NCBI GenBank assembly: GCA_934162685.1
Contig: CAKPJO010000103.1
Span: forward strand, 1-5,772
Direction of reading: 5' to 3'
Length of the DNA stretch: 5,772 nucleotides
Origin: an uncultured Bacilli bacterium
GTDB taxonomy: Bacteria > Bacillota_I > Bacilli_A > RFN20 > CAG-826
The position numbers were made by a program, and so were the translations under genes. The first letter of the stretch is position 1. Each line of letters starts with the position of its first letter. A model generated the notes under the pieces. That model did not search any database. It had not been told where the DNA came from and worked only from the letters and a program-made list of their open reading frames with translations. Positions 4,278 to 5,772 of this stretch are shown here, one piece after another.

Positions 4278-5633
4278 ATGCTAAAAAGAAAAATAGAACA
4301 AAAAATAATTAATTATTTAACTTCTACATCTAATAAAATACTAGTTGTTGATGGTGCAAGACAAATTGGAAAATCATATATTATTAGGCATATAGCCACT
4401 AAAGCATTAAATGAAAAATTTACTAACTATATTGAGTTGAACTTTGTTTTAGATTCTTTAGGAGATAAAGTTTTTAAAGATGTTAATAACATAGAAGATT
4501 TTTATTTTAAACTCAGCACAATAGCTGGCAATCACATGAAAGAAAAAGACAATACTTTGATTTTTATTGATGAAATTCAAGAGTATCCACAATTTTTAAC
4601 AATGCTTAAATTTCTAAAGCAAGATGATAGATTTACATATATTTGTAGTGGATCGCTTCTAGGTGTTACTCTTTCAAAAACAACATCTATTCCTATTGGT
4701 AGTATTGAAGTATTACACATGTATCAATTAGATTTTGAGGAATTTTTAATGGCTAATGGTTTTGGAGAACTAGCAATTTCAACATTAAAAATCAAATTTG
4801 AAAAATTAGAAAGTTTAGATGAAAATACACATAATAAGGTTCTTGATTTATTTAAAAAATATTTATTAATTGGTGGTCTTCCAGATGCAGTTAATGCTTT
4901 TTTAGAAACAAGAAACATTATGGAAGTAAGAAAAATTCAATCAGACATTTATGACTTTTATGGAGACGATGCAAGTAAATATGATAAAGAACATAAATTG
5001 AAAATCAAACGAATTTATGATTTGATTCCATCAACTTTAGAAAATAAAAAGAAAAGAATTGTAGTGCAAGATATTGAAAATATTAAAGGAAAAAAATACG
5101 CTAATTATCAAGATGAATTTGATTATTTAATTAGTTCTGGAATTGCTTTAGAAGTCAAAGCTATTTCTAATCCAAAATTTCCTTTAATTGAATCTAGCGG
5201 TAAAAATTTATTAAAATTATATTTAAACGATGTTGGTATTATAACTAATATTTTATATAAATATAATGTGGGTGCTATTTTAAATAACCAAGAAAGTATT
5301 AACTTAGGAACTGTATATGAATCTTTAGTGGCTTCTGAATTAAAGGCACATGGTTTTAATTTGTTTTATTATGATAACAAAACAAATGGCGAGGTAGATT
5401 TTTTGATTGACGATTATGATACATTATCAGTTTTACCGATTGAAGTTAAATCTGGTAAAGATTATACAGTTCATAGCGCAATGAATAAATTCTTAGCAAT
5501 CAAAGATTATAATGTAAAAAAAGGTGTTGTTCTTTCTAATGAAAGAAATGTCTACAATAAAGATAACATCATATATATGCCTATTTATTATATAATGTTT
5601 TTTAAACAAAATAATCTAACTATGAATTTGTAA
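4278..5633 (+). CDS. AAA_14/DUF4143-type ATPase with PD-(D/E)XK nuclease-like C-terminus
   Basis: This is a 451-aa ATP-binding protein of the widespread AAA_14 plus DUF4143 type, whose biological role is not settled. The ATPase part (about 15-150) has Walker A GARQIGKS (26-33), Walker B LIFIDEIQ (94-101) and SGSLLG (124-129), a sensor-like strand end seen throughout this family. The GGLPDAV segment (about 199-205) is the usual link into the second half. Near the C-terminus are YESLVASEL (347-355, Glu348), GEVDFLI (371-377, Asp374) and PIEVKSGK (387-394, Glu389 and Lys391). This E...D...E-x-K set is the PD-(D/E)XK nuclease core and all key residues look intact. The ATG at 4278 follows AAAGGTGG (4261-4268) with a 9-nt spacer. 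Length is normal for the family. Members often occur in many copies in gut Bacillota, Bacteroidota and mollicutes accessory DNA. A defence or element-maintenance role is possible but unproven. It stands alone here. Confidence 0.9.
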   Translation: MLKRKIEQKIINYLTSTSNKILVVDGARQIGKSYIIRHIATKALNEKFTNYIELNFVLDSLGDKVFKDVNNIEDFYFKLSTIAGNHMKEKDNTLIFIDEIQEYPQFLTMLKFLKQDDRFTYICSGSLLGVTLSKTTSIPIGSIEVLHMYQLDFEEFLMANGFGELAISTLKIKFEKLESLDENTHNKVLDLFKKYLLIGGLPDAVNAFLETRNIMEVRKIQSDIYDFYGDDASKYDKEHKLKIKRIYDLIPSTLENKKKRIVVQDIENIKGKKYANYQDEFDYLISSGIALEVKAISNPKFPLIESSGKNLLKLYLNDVGIITNILYKYNVGAILNNQESINLGTVYESLVASELKAHGFNLFYYDNKTNGEVDFLIDDYDTLSVLPIEVKSGKDYTVHSAMNKFLAIKDYNVKKGVVLSNERNVYNKDNIIYMPIYYIMFFKQNNLTMNL

Positions 5634-5646
5634 TTGAAAAGCTACT

Positions 5647-5675
5647 AAAAATGAGCGGATTTTATTCCGCTCATT
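5647..5675 (-). terminator. Hairpin terminator of the convergent minus-strand gene
   Basis: AATGAGCGGA (5650-5659) and TCCGCTCATT (5666-5675) form a perfect 10-bp stem around TTTTAT. Read on the minus strand the stem is followed by TTTTT (5651-5647), a proper intrinsic terminator for the gene ending at 5674. On the plus strand the stem is followed by AAAGAG, so it is a poor terminator for the ATPase gene, although it may act partly in both directions. Confidence 0.82.
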
Positions 5676-5772
5676 AAAGAGTATTTTCATTAGGTGTTAA
5701 ATTCTTTTGAAATACTGAAGTAGATAATTGTCTAGCACGCAATTGACGAGATATATAAGCCACTAATTGGTG
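5674..5772 (-). CDS. C-terminal end of an unidentified minus-strand gene
   Basis: On the minus strand an open frame enters from the right edge and ends in TAA (5676-5674), giving 32 residues. It starts HQLVAYISRQLRARQLSTSV and continues FQKNLTPNENTL. It is real rather than chance for two reasons: the stop codon overlaps the 10-bp hairpin terminator in the correct orientation, and the composition is protein-like with a basic helix (SRQLRARQL). I cannot name the product from so short a tail. It converges on the ATPase gene, with 40 bp between the two stops, and probably marks the return to the flanking chromosome. Confidence 0.6.
   Translation of the reverse strand, partial: HQLVAYISRQLRARQLSTSVFQKNLTPNENTL

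Noticed and set aside
4724..4918. Minus-strand open frame inside the DUF4143-type gene
   Set aside because: It is fully antisense to conserved coding sequence, with no start signal.

Overview
The window is strongly AT-rich DNA with strong Shine-Dalgarno sites (AGGAG, AGGTG), tight gene packing, ATG starts and TAA/TAG stops. Tryptophan is read from TGG and no in-frame TGA occurs, so the standard code fits. This suggests a low-GC Bacillota-type bacterium, perhaps an uncultured Erysipelotrichia/Bacilli relative. That placement is inference, and no lineage-specific marker was tested.

Layout. (1) Positions 1-1802 are a chromosomal housekeeping stretch: the C-terminal half of asparaginyl-tRNA synthetase (asnS), followed after 12 bp by an unrecognised single-pass membrane-anchored protein of 338 aa, ending in a hairpin-plus-T-run terminator. 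(2) Positions 1803-2206 hold no intact gene. They contain four 23-bp iteron-like direct repeats with a CACA-AA-TGTG core, a short orphan reading frame resembling the tail of a lost gene, a perfect 20-bp interrupted palindrome, and a TATAAT box just before the next gene. (3) Positions 2207-4098 are a compact three-gene operon: an XRE regulator with an AbrB-like C-terminal domain, an ABC ATPase and an ABC-2 type permease. Both junctions overlap by exactly 8 nt. The regulator probably controls the transporter, which probably exports a drug, peptide or lipid-like substrate. (4) Positions 4099-4277 hold a second repeat array, with AGTGTA cores spaced exactly 33 bp. (5) Positions 4278-5633 encode a 451-aa AAA_14/DUF4143-type ATPase with a C-terminal PD-(D/E)XK nuclease-like motif, a family often found in many copies in accessory DNA. 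(6) A convergent minus-strand gene ends at 5674 and shares a hairpin terminator with this intergenic gap.

The housekeeping part looks ordinary. From about 1800 to 5640 the window looks like an accessory insertion. A 22-bp near-identical direct repeat (2161-2181 and 4182-4203) brackets the regulator/transporter operon. Two different tandem repeat arrays share a GTGTAAA core in the same orientation, and a gene relic lies beside the first. No transposase or integrase is visible, so the mobile origin is a hypothesis. I see no CRISPR array, rRNA or tRNA.
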